A stretch of DNA of 64,000 bases from HK1 sp965204915 (GTDB lineage Bacteria > Pseudomonadota > Gammaproteobacteria > HK1), in NCBI GenBank assembly GCA_965204915.1, contig OZ242023.1, positions 4,712,001 through 4,776,000 of the forward strand, written 5' to 3'. The position numbers and the translations under genes were made by a program. The notes below the pieces were generated by a model that was not told the origin of the DNA, made no database searches, and was given only the letters and a program-made list of their open reading frames with translations. Below are positions 16,480 through 24,907 of the stretch, piece after piece (the stretch's first letter is position 1; every line of letters begins with the position of its first letter).

Positions 16480-17226
16480 ATGGCGGGAATGGGCCGAGAC
16501 CCTGCCGAACGGGCACGCCTCCTCGGCGCACCGCCGCCGGAACTCGTCGCGCTCGACCTCGACGGAACCCTCGTCGACTCGGTTCCCGACATCGCGTGGT
16601 GCATCGACCGGACGATGCCGCGGTTCGGAACCCCGCCGCGGGGGGAGGCGCTCGTACGCACGTGGGTCGGCAACGGTGTGGAGCGGCTCGTCGAGCGGGC
16701 CCTCACCGGTGAGCTGCATGCACGGGCGGAGCCGGGCTTGCTGCGCGAGGCGTGCACGACCTTCCTCGATCTCTACTCCGCGCACGGCCGCGACCGCAGC
16801 CGGCTCTACCCCGGGGTGCGGAGCGGGCTCGCGGCGCTCCGCGCACACGGCGCCGTCCTCGCCTGCATCACCAACAAGCCGCACGCCCCGGCCACCGGCC
16901 TCCTCGCGCACCTCGGGTTGCTCGACGCCTTCGAGCTGGTGCTCGGGGGCGATTCGCTCCCCCGCCGCAAGCCCGATCCGTTGCCGCTGCTCCACGCCGG
17001 CTCCGTGCTCGACGTCCCGGTCGAGCGATCGGTCTTCGTCGGCGATTCGGTGAACGACGTGCACGCGGCACGCGCGGCGGGGATGCGGGTGGTCTGCGTG
17101 AGCTACGGCTACAACCACGGACGGGACATCTCGGACGCAGGGCCCGATGCGGTCATCGACTCGATCGACGAGCTCGCCGCGCTGTGCTTCGGCGCACCGG
17201 CGGCGGCAGAGCAGGCCGGGCGATGA
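16480..17226 (+). CDS. gph: Phosphoglycolate phosphatase (HAD superfamily)
   Basis: The 248-residue product has the HAD motifs in order: nucleophile D26 and D28 in 'VALDLDGTLVDS', motif II threonine in 'ACITNKPHAP', motif III lysine in 'PRRKPDPLPLLHA', and motif IV 'FVGDSVNDVHAARAAG'. The four-helix cap follows motif I, as in Gph. It dephosphorylates 2-phosphoglycolate and so clears a DNA-repair or oxygenase by-product. In many gammaproteobacteria gph precedes trpE-trpG-trpDC; here trpD follows directly 91 bp later. The 222-bp gap before it is full of small GC palindromes (for example CTCCCGCGGGAG) but no clear gene. Confidence 0.88.
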   Translation: MAGMGRDPAERARLLGAPPPELVALDLDGTLVDSVPDIAWCIDRTMPRFGTPPRGEALVRTWVGNGVERLVERALTGELHARAEPGLLREACTTFLDLYSAHGRDRSRLYPGVRSGLAALRAHGAVLACITNKPHAPATGLLAHLGLLDAFELVLGGDSLPRRKPDPLPLLHAGSVLDVPVERSVFVGDSVNDVHAARAAGMRVVCVSYGYNHGRDISDAGPDAVIDSIDELAALCFGAPAAAEQAGR

Positions 17227-17317
17227 CATAATCGGGCGCCGGCGTCCGGCGACCCGCCGGCGCGGGTGTCTCCGGCCAACGCGGGGACGGCTTTGCTCCA
17301 TACGAGGGCGGAACACG

Positions 17318-18331
17318 ATGGACATCCAATCGGCGATCCGCGCCGTCATCGATCGCCACGATCTCGATGGCGTGCAGATGACCGCCGTCATGCACGCCAT
17401 CATGACCGGCGAATGCACGCCGGCGCAGGTCGGCGGCTTCCTGGTCGGACTGCGGATGAAGGGCGAGACGGTCGAGGAGATCGCGGCCGCGGCGACGGTG
17501 ATGCGGCGTCTCGCCACCGCCGTCGAGGTCGGCAAGATCCACCTCGTCGATACCTGCGGCACCGGCGGCGACGCCAAGGGGACGTTCAACGTCTCCACCG
17601 CGAGCGCGCTGGTCGCGGCCGGGGCCGGGGTGAGGGTCGCGAAGCACGGCAACCGCTCGGTGTCCGGCCCCTCGGGAAGCGCGGACGTGCTGGAGGCGGC
17701 CGGGGTGCGGCTCGACCTCCCTCCCGAGCGGATCGCCCGCTGTATCGACGAGGCCGGCGTGGGGTTCCTGTTCGCGCCGGCCCACCACGGCGCGATGAAG
17801 CACGCCGTCGGTCCCCGGCGCGAGATGGCGGTGCGCACGATCTTCAACGTGCTCGGCCCCCTCACCAATCCGGCGGGCGCACTCCGCCAGGTCATCGGCG
17901 TCTTCGCCCGCGAGCTGGTCGAGCCACTCGCCCGGGTGCTCGGAGCGCTGGGAAGCGAACACGTGATGGTGGTGCATTCCGAGGACGGACTCGACGAGCT
18001 GAGCCTCGGCGCACCGACCCACGTGGCGGAGCTGCGCGGCGGCGCGGTGCGCTGCTACACCCTGGACGCGGGCACGCTCGGATTCGCGCCCGCCGCGATC
18101 GAATCGATCACCGTCGATTCGGCACCGGCGAGCCTGGAAGTCATTCGTTCGGTGCTGGCCGGCGAGCCGGGGCCGGCGGCGGACGTCACGGTCCTCAACG
18201 CCGCGGCGGCGATCTACGTGAGCGGCATCGCGCCAAGCCTGGAGGACGGGATTGGCCGCGCGCGCAAGAGCATCGCCTCCGGGCGGGCGGCCGGCGTCCT
18301 CGATCGACTCGTGGCGCTCAGCAATGCGTAG
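17318..18331 (+). CDS. trpD: Anthranilate phosphoribosyltransferase
   Basis: The 337-residue enzyme transfers phosphoribose from PRPP to anthranilate. The PRPP loop 'VDTCGTGGDAKGTFNVST' lies near residue 75. It is followed by 'VAKHGNRSVSGPSGSADVLEAAGVRLD' and the anthranilate-binding 'FLFAPAHHGAMKHAVGPRREM'. 'RTIFNVLGPLTNPAG' completes the family signature. ATG 17318 gives the normal start; the upstream open frame overlaps gph and is low-complexity. trpC follows after 78 bp. The usual neighbours trpE and trpG are absent from this locus, so anthranilate synthase must be encoded elsewhere. Confidence 0.95.
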   Translation: MDIQSAIRAVIDRHDLDGVQMTAVMHAIMTGECTPAQVGGFLVGLRMKGETVEEIAAAATVMRRLATAVEVGKIHLVDTCGTGGDAKGTFNVSTASALVAAGAGVRVAKHGNRSVSGPSGSADVLEAAGVRLDLPPERIARCIDEAGVGFLFAPAHHGAMKHAVGPRREMAVRTIFNVLGPLTNPAGALRQVIGVFARELVEPLARVLGALGSEHVMVVHSEDGLDELSLGAPTHVAELRGGAVRCYTLDAGTLGFAPAAIESITVDSAPASLEVIRSVLAGEPGPAADVTVLNAAAAIYVSGIAPSLEDGIGRARKSIASGRAAGVLDRLVALSNA

Positions 18332-18409
18332 ACGGAGCCGACACGGGAAAGCGCCGGTGGAACGCCGCGGCCGGCAACGTGCGCACCAGGCCGGCACGAG
18401 TGCGCACGC

Positions 18410-19276
18410 ATGACGGAGCACGACCTCCGGGCGGATCCATGGATCGGCGCCGCCGCCACGCCCGGCGGCCTGCGAAGCTGCCCGGACATCCTCCTGCGCA
18501 TCATCCGCCACAAGGCGCGCGAGGTCTCCGCCCGCGCGGAACGCACCCCGCTCCGAACGCTCGGCGAACGGGTCGAGGCGCAAGCCGCGCCGCGCGGATT
18601 CGCCGCGGCGCTTCAATCCCGTATCGCATCCGGCCGGCCGGCGGTCGTCGCGGAGCTGAAGAAGGCGTCGCCGAGCAAGGGGGTGCTGCGTGAAGATTTC
18701 GACCCGGCTGCGATCGCGCGCGACTATGCCGCGGGCGGCGCGGCGGCGCTCTCGGTGCTCACCGACGAAGCGTTCTTCCAGGGCGCCGACCACCACCTGG
18801 CCGAGGCGCGCTCCGCGTGCGGACTGCCGGTGCTGCGCAAGGATTTCGTGGTCGATGCCTACCAGGTCTACGAGGCGCGGGCGCTGGGGGCCGACTGCAT
18901 CCTCCTCATCGTGGCGGCACTCGGAGACGCGCAGCTCAACGAGCTCGCGGGGCTCGCGGTGCACCTCGGCATGGACGTCCTCGTGGAGGTGCACGATGCG
19001 GACGAGCTGGAGCGGGCCGCCCACCTGGAACCGCTGCTGCTCGGGATCAACAACCGCGATCTCCGCACCTTCGAGACCACCCTCGACACCACCCTGGACC
19101 TGCTGGACCACATCCCCGCCGGCCGCACCGTGATCACCGAGAGCGGTATCCACACCCGCGACGACGTGGCCCGCCTGAGCGCGGCCGGGGTGCACGGGTT
19201 CCTGGTGGGGGAGGCGTTCATGCGCGCCGAGCGCCCGGGGGAGAAGCTGCGGGAGCTGTTCTTCGATGGACGGTGA
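18410..19276 (+). CDS. trpC: Indole-3-glycerol-phosphate synthase
   Basis: The 288-residue TIM-barrel enzyme closes the indole ring in tryptophan synthesis. Signature segments are 'VVAELKKASPSKGVLREDFDP' with the catalytic lysine, 'LRKDFVVDAYQVYEARALGADCILLI', 'LGINNRDLRTFETTLD', and 'VITESGIHTRDDVARLSAAGVHGFLVGEAFM'. The N-terminus (about 25 residues, MTEHDLRADPWIGAAATPGG) is longer than usual, so a later start is possible. The sequence 'CPDILLRIIRHKAREV' is the ordinary family start region. It follows trpD in the same operon. Confidence 0.94.
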   Translation: MTEHDLRADPWIGAAATPGGLRSCPDILLRIIRHKAREVSARAERTPLRTLGERVEAQAAPRGFAAALQSRIASGRPAVVAELKKASPSKGVLREDFDPAAIARDYAAGGAAALSVLTDEAFFQGADHHLAEARSACGLPVLRKDFVVDAYQVYEARALGADCILLIVAALGDAQLNELAGLAVHLGMDVLVEVHDADELERAAHLEPLLLGINNRDLRTFETTLDTTLDLLDHIPAGRTVITESGIHTRDDVARLSAAGVHGFLVGEAFMRAERPGEKLRELFFDGR

Positions 19277-19303
19277 GCGGCCGTCGTCGCAGGAGTGGAA
19301 ACG

Positions 19304-19720
19304 ATGCGCGCGACCGTGAAATGGCTCGACGGGGCCGCCTTCGTCGGCGAATCCGGTAGCGGTCACGCCCTCGTGATCGACGGTGCGCCGACGGCGGGGG
19401 GCCGCAACGTCGGGCCGCGCCCGCTGGAGACCCTGCTCATCGGGCTCGGCGCGTGCAGCGCCTTCGACGTGGTCACGATCCTGCGCAAGGCACGCCAGAC
19501 GGTGAAGGACTGCCGGGTGGAGCTCGAAGCGGAGCGCGCGGACGCGGTGCCCGCGGTGTTCACCCGCATCCACATGGTGTTCGTAGTGAGCGGCACGGAG
19601 CTGCGCGAGAGCGCGGTGCGCCGCGCCGTGAACCTCTCCGCCGAGAAGTACTGCTCCGCCACCGCGATGCTGCGGGCGAGCGTCGAGATCACCCACGAGT
19701 ACCGGATCGAGCCGGGGTAG
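19304..19720 (+). CDS. OsmC-family peroxidase-like protein
   Basis: The 138-residue product has the two OsmC cysteines at C51 ('IGLGACSAFDVV') and C117 ('SAEKYCSATAML'), the pair that reduces organic hydroperoxides. It matches the YhfA-type subgroup by length and by 'GRNVGPRPLETLL'. The ATG at 19304 has AGGAG eight bases upstream; an ATG nine bases earlier is less well placed. It lies 27 bp after trpC and may be transcribed with it. Members of this subgroup are often of unproven substrate. Confidence 0.87.
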   Translation: MRATVKWLDGAAFVGESGSGHALVIDGAPTAGGRNVGPRPLETLLIGLGACSAFDVVTILRKARQTVKDCRVELEAERADAVPAVFTRIHMVFVVSGTELRESAVRRAVNLSAEKYCSATAMLRASVEITHEYRIEPG

Positions 19721-19733
19721 TGGGAAATCCGGA

Positions 19734-20486
19734 TCAATACGTCGCCCGGCCGCCGCTCAGATCGAATACCGCGCCCGTCGTGAACGAGTTCTCCTCGGAG
19801 ACCATCCACGCGACCATCGCCGCCGCCTCGTCGAGGGCGAGGAACCGGCCGCGAGGGATCTTCGAGAGCATGTAGTCGATATGGGTCCGGGAGATCTGGT
19901 CGAAGATCCGGGTCTTCGCCGCGGCCGGGGTGATGCAGTTCACCGCGATGTTCCGGTCCGCGGTCTCCTTGGCCAGTGATTTGGTGAGCGCGATGACCCC
20001 GGCCTTGGCCGCGCTGTACGCGGCTGCATTCGGATTGCCCTCCTTGCCGGCGATGGACGCGACGTTCACGATGCGGCCGTAGCCGCGCTCGCGCATGTGG
20101 GGGAGCGCGGCGCGGCAGCAGTAGTAGACCCCGTTCAGATCCACGTCCACGACAGAGCGCCACTCGTCGAGGGGATACTCCCACGACGGCATCGTCGGTC
20201 CCGCGATGCCCGCGTTGTTGACCATGACGTCCACCGCCCCGTGGCGCTCGACCGTGGATGCAAAGGCGGCGGCGACCGCCTCGGCGTCCGTCACGTCCAG
20301 CACCGCCGTGCTCGCCTCGCCGCGGCTCGCGAGCTCCCGTGCGGCTTCGGCCAGCAGCGCCGCATCCCGATCCCAGAGTGCGACCACCGCCCCGGAGTCG
20401 AGCAGCCGCTCGGCGATGGCCCGCCCGATCCCCTGGGCGCCGCCGGTCACCACGGCGTTCCGCCCCTTCAAGTCGATTGCGTTCAT
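19734..20486 (-). CDS. Short-chain dehydrogenase/reductase (FabG-like)
   Basis: The 250-residue classical SDR has the cofactor loop 'VTGGAQGIG' (residues 13-21), 'NNAG' at 90-93, and the catalytic S144, Y157 and K161 in 'YSAAKAG'. 'DRNIAVNCITPAAAKTRIF' and C-terminal 'SFTTGAVFDLSGGRATY' match sugar- or polyol-type and 3-oxoacyl reductases. Residue D40 after the second strand ('ALWDRD') favours NAD over NADP. The substrate cannot be assigned. It is convergent with the OsmC gene, with 13 bp between the stops. Confidence 0.86.
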   Translation of the reverse strand: MNAIDLKGRNAVVTGGAQGIGRAIAERLLDSGAVVALWDRDAALLAEAARELASRGEASTAVLDVTDAEAVAAAFASTVERHGAVDVMVNNAGIAGPTMPSWEYPLDEWRSVVDVDLNGVYYCCRAALPHMRERGYGRIVNVASIAGKEGNPNAAAYSAAKAGVIALTKSLAKETADRNIAVNCITPAAAKTRIFDQISRTHIDYMLSKIPRGRFLALDEAAAMVAWMVSEENSFTTGAVFDLSGGRATY

Positions 20487-20690
20487 CCGTTGACCCCCGG
20501 CGGCGACCGGAGACGGATGCTCTCATCGGTCGCAGCCCATTCGTTGGCGAGTACCCACTGACGCATCGGAATCATCGCTGCGCCACTCGTGAGAATGGTT
20601 GCAAATCAGGACGTTGAATGCCGGACGGAAGCGCCGGACGACATTTCGTCGGATAGCTTATTGTCGTGCAACATATCTTATACTTGCTTA

Positions 20691-20705
20691 TTGTCAGCCA
20701 GACAA
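20691..20705. promoter_or_regulatory. Candidate MarR operator
   Basis: TTGTC-5 nt-GACAA is a perfect inverted repeat 13 bp before the MarR start codon. A related TTATTGTC occurs 32 bp upstream (20659-20666), both within the only AT-rich stretch of this region. Self-repression of marR and the downstream emrA-like gene is the natural inference. Confidence 0.5.
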
Positions 20706-20718
20706 CTAAATTCCCGGG

Positions 20719-21213
20719 ATGGAACGGGAAAACGTCGAGCGCAACTTCGGCTTCCTGGTGCACGACATCGCGAGGCTGATGCGCATGAACTACGACCGTC
20801 GGGTCAGGAGGTTCGGCCTCACCCGTTCCCAGTGGTGGGTCATCACCAACCTCTACCGTAACGACGGCCTGACCCAGAGCGAGCTGGCGGAGACGCTCGA
20901 CATCGAACGGGCGTCGCTCGGGCGGCTCCTGGACCGGCTGGAAGCGAACGGCTGGGTGCGCCGCGAACCCTGTGACAAGGACCGGCGCGCAAAGCGGATC
21001 CGGTTGGCCAGCGAGGTCGGTCCGGTGATGCGGGAGATGCGCTCGATCGCCGCGGGCTTGCGCCGCGACGCGATGTCCGGATTCACCGCGGACGAGCAGG
21101 AAGCGTTCGTCGACGTGCTGCTCGCCATCAAGTCGAACCTGGTGGCATTGAACGGCCAGGAAACGGCCGGCCGGACGGACGATCCGTTTCCGGACGAGGA
21201 GCGGGATCGATGA
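20719..21213 (+). CDS. MarR-family transcriptional regulator
   Basis: The 164-residue protein has the winged-helix core of the family. 'GLTRSQWWVITNLYRNDGLTQSELAETLDIERASLGRLLDRLEANGWVRRE' spans residues 36-86 as the DNA-binding helix-turn-helix, followed by the wing 'DKDRRAKRIRLASEV'. It overlaps the start of the HlyD-type gene by 4 bp (ATGA), so it most likely controls that gene in response to a lipophilic or phenolic ligand. The inverted repeat at 20691-20705 is the likely binding site. Confidence 0.9.
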   Translation: MERENVERNFGFLVHDIARLMRMNYDRRVRRFGLTRSQWWVITNLYRNDGLTQSELAETLDIERASLGRLLDRLEANGWVRREPCDKDRRAKRIRLASEVGPVMREMRSIAAGLRRDAMSGFTADEQEAFVDVLLAIKSNLVALNGQETAGRTDDPFPDEERDR

Positions 21214-22382
21214 GCAAGGTTCCGCGCATCGCCAGGCGTATCGTCAGGAGGAGCGGCCGGTTCGTGCTGCGCACGGTGCTGCTCGTCGTGGTCCCGCTGG
21301 CGGCGGTCCTGGCCGGCCTCTACCTCTACGCCGAGAGCGGACGGTACGTCACCACCGAGAACGCCTACATCAAATCGAACGTCATCGCCATCAGCTCCGA
21401 CGTGTCGGGACGGGTCGAATGGGTCGGGGTCGACGACAACGCCCTCGTTCGGGCCGGGCAGATCCTGTTCCGGCTCGACCAGCAGCCGTTCAGGATTGCG
21501 CTCGACCGATCGGAGGCGGAGCTGGATCTGGTGCGCACGGAGGTCGAGCACCTGCGCACCGACTACCACGAAGCGGTGGCCCGGATGGCGGCCGAGGAGG
21601 AGAGGGTGCGGTTCCTTGCCCGGCAGCTCGCCCGGCAGAAGACGCTGATGGAGCGCAAGCTCGGGAGCGAGCAAGCCTATGATGAAGCCGCGCACGATCT
21701 CTCGCTCGCCGAACGGCAGGTCCGCGTGCTGCGCCGGCGCGTGCAGCGTGCGCTGCGCACCCTCGGAGGCGAGCCTGACATGGAGGCCGAGGAGCATCCG
21801 CGGTTCCTGCGCGCCCGCGCCGAGCGCGATCAGGCCGCGATCGCATTGGCCGACACCACCATCGAGGCGCCGGTCGACGGAATCGTCAGCAACATGAAGT
21901 TGCAGGCGGGCGAGTACGTGGAAGAGGGCCACGCCGTCTTCAGCATCATCGAGAACGGGAAGGTCTGGATCGAGGCCAATCTCAAGGAGACCGATCTCAC
22001 CCACGTGCTGGAGGGGCAATCCGCGTCGATTACCGTGGACGCCTACCCCGGAGTCGAATGGCCTGCCACGGTGGATGCGATCGCACCGGCGACCGGGGCG
22101 GAGTTCTCGGTGCTTCCGCCCCAGAACGCGACCGGCAACTGGGTGAAGGTCGTCCAGCGTATCCCGGTTCTCCTCGACGTCGAGCAGCCGCCGAAAGGGA
22201 ATCCGTTGCGGGCGGGCATGACGGTGGCCGTCTCCATCGACACCGAGCGCGAACGCACCATGCCCGAGCCGCTTCGGCTCTGGTTCGACGACGACGTCCT
22301 GGCCCAGGTGCGCACGCTTGGGCGCAGCCTGCGCGCACCGACCGGCTTCGTTTCCAGCGCGCAGGCGGCCGGGGGCGGATAG
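21210..22382 (+). CDS. EmrA/HlyD-type membrane fusion (periplasmic adaptor) protein
   Basis: The 390-residue protein has a short cytoplasmic N-terminus rich in arginine and one membrane span at about residues 20-42 ('VLLVVVPLAAVLAGLYLYA'). A lipoyl-like domain half follows ('VIAISSDVSGRVEWVGVDDNALVRAGQILFRLD'), then a coiled-coil hairpin (about 90-200) and the second lipoyl half 'TIEAPVDGIVSNMKLQAGEYVEEG'. It would bridge an inner-membrane pump and an outer-membrane channel. The usual EmrB-type DHA2 transporter gene does not follow; the next gene is convergent. The pump partner must be elsewhere or lost. Confidence 0.88.
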   Translation: MSKVPRIARRIVRRSGRFVLRTVLLVVVPLAAVLAGLYLYAESGRYVTTENAYIKSNVIAISSDVSGRVEWVGVDDNALVRAGQILFRLDQQPFRIALDRSEAELDLVRTEVEHLRTDYHEAVARMAAEEERVRFLARQLARQKTLMERKLGSEQAYDEAAHDLSLAERQVRVLRRRVQRALRTLGGEPDMEAEEHPRFLRARAERDQAAIALADTTIEAPVDGIVSNMKLQAGEYVEEGHAVFSIIENGKVWIEANLKETDLTHVLEGQSASITVDAYPGVEWPATVDAIAPATGAEFSVLPPQNATGNWVKVVQRIPVLLDVEQPPKGNPLRAGMTVAVSIDTERERTMPEPLRLWFDDDVLAQVRTLGRSLRAPTGFVSSAQAAGGG

Positions 22383-22398
22383 AGCCACTACGGATCGA

Positions 22399-23337
22399 TC
22401 AGAACCCCACCGCGTCGCCCCCCTTGAGCGCGAGCATCTCGCGCGCCTCGACGGGGCTGGCGATCTCCAGGGAGAGGTTCTCGACGATCGAGCGCACGAT
22501 CCGGACCTGCTCCGCGTTCGACCTGGCGAGCTTGCCCTTGCCCGCGTACAGGCTGTCTTCGAGCCCGACCCGGATGTTGCCGCCCATGATCGCGCTCATG
22601 GTCACGAAGCCGAGCTGGTGGCGGCCGGCCGCGAGCACGCTCCAGTGGTAGTCGTCGCCGAACAGCTTGTCCGCGATCCGCTTCATGTGCACGAGGTTTT
22701 CCTGGTCGGCGCCGATGCCGCCCAGGATGCCGAAGATCGTCTGCACGAACAGCGGCGGCGTGACCAGCCCGCGGTCGAGGAAGTGGGCGAGGTTGTAGAG
22801 GTGCCCGACGTCGTAGCACTCGAACTCGAAGCGGGTGCCGTGGGCCTCGCCGAGATCGCGCAGGATGTATTCGATGTCCTTGAAGGTGTTCCTGAAGATG
22901 AAGTCCCGGCTGTTCTCCAGGTGCTTTCGCTCCCAGGCGTACTTGAACTCCGGGTAGCGGTCGAGCATCGGGTACAGCCCGAAGTTCATCGAGCCCATGT
23001 TGAGCGAGCTCATCTCGGGCTTCGTGCGCAGCGCGCCGGCGAGCCGCTCCTCCAGCGTCATCCCGTGCCCGCCGCCGGTGGTGACGTTCACCACCGCGTC
23101 GCAGCTCTGCTTGATGCGGGGCAGGAACTCCATGAACACCTCCGGGCTCGGCGTGGGGCTGCCGTCCTCGGGGTTGCGCGCGTGGAGATGGATGATCGCG
23201 GCGCCCGCCTCGGCCGCCTCGATGGACTGCTCCGCGATCTCCGAGGGGGTCAACGGCAGGTGCGGAGACATCGTGGGGGTGTGGATCGACCCGGTGGTCG
23301 CACACGTGATGATCACCTTCTTCTGCTTGGCGGCCAT
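22399..23337 (-). CDS. BKACE (beta-keto acid cleavage enzyme, DUF849) family protein
   Basis: The 312-residue TIM-barrel protein has the zinc-binding 'IIHLHARNPEDG' (H50, H52), 'INVTTGGG'-like 'VVNVTTGGGHGMTLEERLAG', and 'FGILGGIGADQENLVHM'. It ends with the usual 'NAEQVRIVRSIVENLSLEIASPVEAREMLAL'. The family condenses a beta-keto acid with acetyl-CoA to give acetoacetate and a CoA thioester, as in lysine fermentation or carnitine breakdown. The exact substrate is unknown. ATG 23337 has AGGAGA upstream. It is convergent with the emrA-like gene, 16 bp apart, and no pathway partner is adjacent. Confidence 0.87.
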   Translation of the reverse strand: MAAKQKKVIITCATTGSIHTPTMSPHLPLTPSEIAEQSIEAAEAGAAIIHLHARNPEDGSPTPSPEVFMEFLPRIKQSCDAVVNVTTGGGHGMTLEERLAGALRTKPEMSSLNMGSMNFGLYPMLDRYPEFKYAWERKHLENSRDFIFRNTFKDIEYILRDLGEAHGTRFEFECYDVGHLYNLAHFLDRGLVTPPLFVQTIFGILGGIGADQENLVHMKRIADKLFGDDYHWSVLAAGRHQLGFVTMSAIMGGNIRVGLEDSLYAGKGKLARSNAEQVRIVRSIVENLSLEIASPVEAREMLALKGGDAVGF

Positions 23338-23596
23338 ACTGGCTTCTCCTGGCGGGATTCGAGCGGGAACGGCTTGTGCGCAACATTCGAAGCGGCGCTG
23401 GCGCCGGTCCCGGCCGCTCGTCCGATTCGGGCCGCACCATGCCATAAACGCGCATGATCGGGTAAGGGCGAGGTTGCGTGCATCCGCGCACACGCCCGGC
23501 GGCTCCTTGATTGCCGGGACGGGGTTGGGCGAGACTTCGACGGCATGGGTGTACGGGCGCAACGCCCGCCTTCGTCCACGACAGAGGGATCTCCAC

Positions 23597-24343
23597 ATGG
23601 CGGCTGACGTGGCAACCCGTGCCGGTCCCGGCGCGGGCGGGCGAAGGAGCCGCCGCGCCGGTGAAGCGGCTCCCGCCGCCTCCCGGGCCACCGCCCCGCA
23701 GGAGGCCACCGCCTCCCGGACGGCCGCTTCCCAATCCGCCTCCTCCTCGCAGGCCGCGCTGGACGCCCTGCTGTGCGAGCTCCTGCCGCGCCAGGGGTGC
23801 TGGAGCGACGAGGGCTACCTGTGGCTTACCGATCATGGCAACCGACCGGTCGAGTTCACCGACGGCCGCATCGAGGAATTGCCCTTGCCTACGTCCACCC
23901 ACCAGACCATCCTCGCGTTTCTCCATTTCCTGTTCCGCACCTGGGTCCGGCCGCGGGGCGGCGTCGTGGTGGAATCCGCGTTGAGGCTGCGCATCCGCGA
24001 GGGCAAGTTCCGCGAGCCGGACCTGTTGATGCTCCGCGACCGCTCCGACCCCCGCTACCAGGACCGCTACTGGCTGGGTGCGGACCTGGTGGTCGAGGTC
24101 GTCAGCCCGGACCACCCCGGCCGGGATCTGGTGGAGAAACGGGCGGACTACGCCGAGGCGAGGATCCCGGAGTACTGGATCGCGGACCCGCGCGACGAGA
24201 CGCTGACGGTGCTCGTGCTGCGCGGGGAGGCATACGTCGAACACGGGCGGTACGGACGGGGGGAGATGGCCGCTTCGGCGCTGCTGGAAGGATTCGTGGC
24301 GGAGGTGTCGGCGGTGTTCGACGCCCCGGAGACGGGCGGGTGA
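23597..24343 (+). CDS. Uma2-family PD-(D/E)XK nuclease-like protein
   Basis: The 248-residue protein starts with an Ala/Arg/Ser-rich, probably disordered stretch of about 60 residues. The Uma2 fold follows: 'RPVEFTDGRIEELPLPTSTHQ', 'FREPDLLMLRDRSDPRYQDRY', and 'ADLVVEVVSPDHPGRDLVEKRADYAEARIPEYWIADP'. The last block holds the E-x-V-S-P motif of the predicted nuclease site. ATG 23597 is one of several possible starts because the N-terminal tail is not conserved. It precedes the type I restriction remnants, which suggests an accessory region. No function is established for the family. Confidence 0.78.
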   Translation: MAADVATRAGPGAGGRRSRRAGEAAPAASRATAPQEATASRTAASQSASSSQAALDALLCELLPRQGCWSDEGYLWLTDHGNRPVEFTDGRIEELPLPTSTHQTILAFLHFLFRTWVRPRGGVVVESALRLRIREGKFREPDLLMLRDRSDPRYQDRYWLGADLVVEVVSPDHPGRDLVEKRADYAEARIPEYWIADPRDETLTVLVLRGEAYVEHGRYGRGEMAASALLEGFVAEVSAVFDAPETGG

Positions 24344-24408
24344 GGGCGTGGCACGACGGCGGGACGCGGAATCGAGCCACTCGGGAGAGCCGAGGATCGG
24401 AACGGTCG

Positions 24409-24630
24409 TCACCCCGGCGGGGCCGCGTAGCGCAGTCTCGGGCATGTCGATCGCCTGCCGGCGCCAGTGGTAGATGCCGACAGCACCTCGGCGAAGCTCT
24501 CGCGGAAGGTGTCCGCCGGACGTTGCCGGCTGTCGAGATCGAGGATCTCCCAGCCGAGCCCCGCAAGCTGGTCCGGCAAAGGCTTCTCGACGTGGTGGCG
24601 CTCGTCGAGCCGATGCGGTTGCGCCGTCAT
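24409..24630 (-). pseudogene. N-terminal remnant of a type I restriction subunit (HsdR-like)
   Basis: From ATG 24630 the frame reads 'MTAQPHRLDERHHVEKPL' and 'PDQLAGLGWEILDLDSR', then 'FRESFAEV'. This resembles the start of type I restriction endonuclease R subunits, which have about 1,000 residues. After roughly 49 codons similarity stops and a terminator appears at 24409. The start overlaps the stop of another minus-strand frame in ATGA, as in a former operon. Confidence 0.5.
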
Positions 24631-24722
24631 GACGGCCATTGCGGCGGCGTCCACTCCTTGCGGACTCTCAGGAAGCTGACGAAGCGGGGCACGCCGTTCC
24701 GGGTCTTGCCGTGGAACTTGTA
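24627..24722 (-). pseudogene. C-terminal tail of an unrecognised gene upstream of the HsdR-like remnant
   Basis: The frame reads 'YKFHGKTRNGVPRFVSFL' then 'RVRKEWTPPQWPS' and stops at 24627 inside the HsdR-like start (ATGA). Its upstream part is replaced by the inverted-repeat element at 24725. A frameshifted second copy of the same tail lies at 24908-24964. It probably was another component of the restriction locus. Confidence 0.4.
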
Positions 24723-24723
24723 G
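24669..24723. repeat. Diverged direct repeat flanking element copy 2, left
   Basis: About 55 bp here match 24908-24964 with a few substitutions and a 2-base difference (CAGGAAGCTG ... GCCGTGGAACTTG in both). The inverted-repeat element lies exactly between the two copies. The length and divergence exclude an ordinary target-site duplication. Confidence 0.7.
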
Positions 24724-24724
24724 C

Positions 24725-24904
24725 TCAAATTTCGGGATTCGCTGACCGAAATGGATTCCCGCTTTCGCGGGAATGACGTCATTTCAGCGAGACGCTTTGC
24801 TTTCAGGCTGGCCGTCATTCCCGCGAAAGCTTTCAGGCTGGCCGTCATTCCCGCGAAAGCGGGAATCCATCGCCTGATTCAGGCATTTTGAATCCCGAAA
24901 CTTG
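24725..24904. repeat. Inverted-repeat bounded non-coding element, copy 2
   Basis: The ends CAAATTTCGGGATTC (24725-24739) and GAATCCCGAAACTTG (24890-24904) are inverted and match those of copy 1 at 490-653. It contains the ATTCCCGC/GCGGGAAT hairpins and an internal 30-bp tandem duplication (24799-24828 and 24829-24858). The internal duplication makes it 16 bp longer overall than copy 1. Confidence 0.78.
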
Positions 24905-24907
24905 AAT

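Noticed and set aside
17153..19696. A minus-strand frame of about 850 codons opposite trpD and trpC
   Set aside because: It mirrors conserved trp genes codon by codon and has the composition expected of GC-rich antisense sequence.
24725..24904. Element copy 2 as a fresh transposition with the 55-bp flanks as target duplication
   Set aside because: The flanks are too long and too diverged for a target duplication; they are treated as an older segmental duplication.
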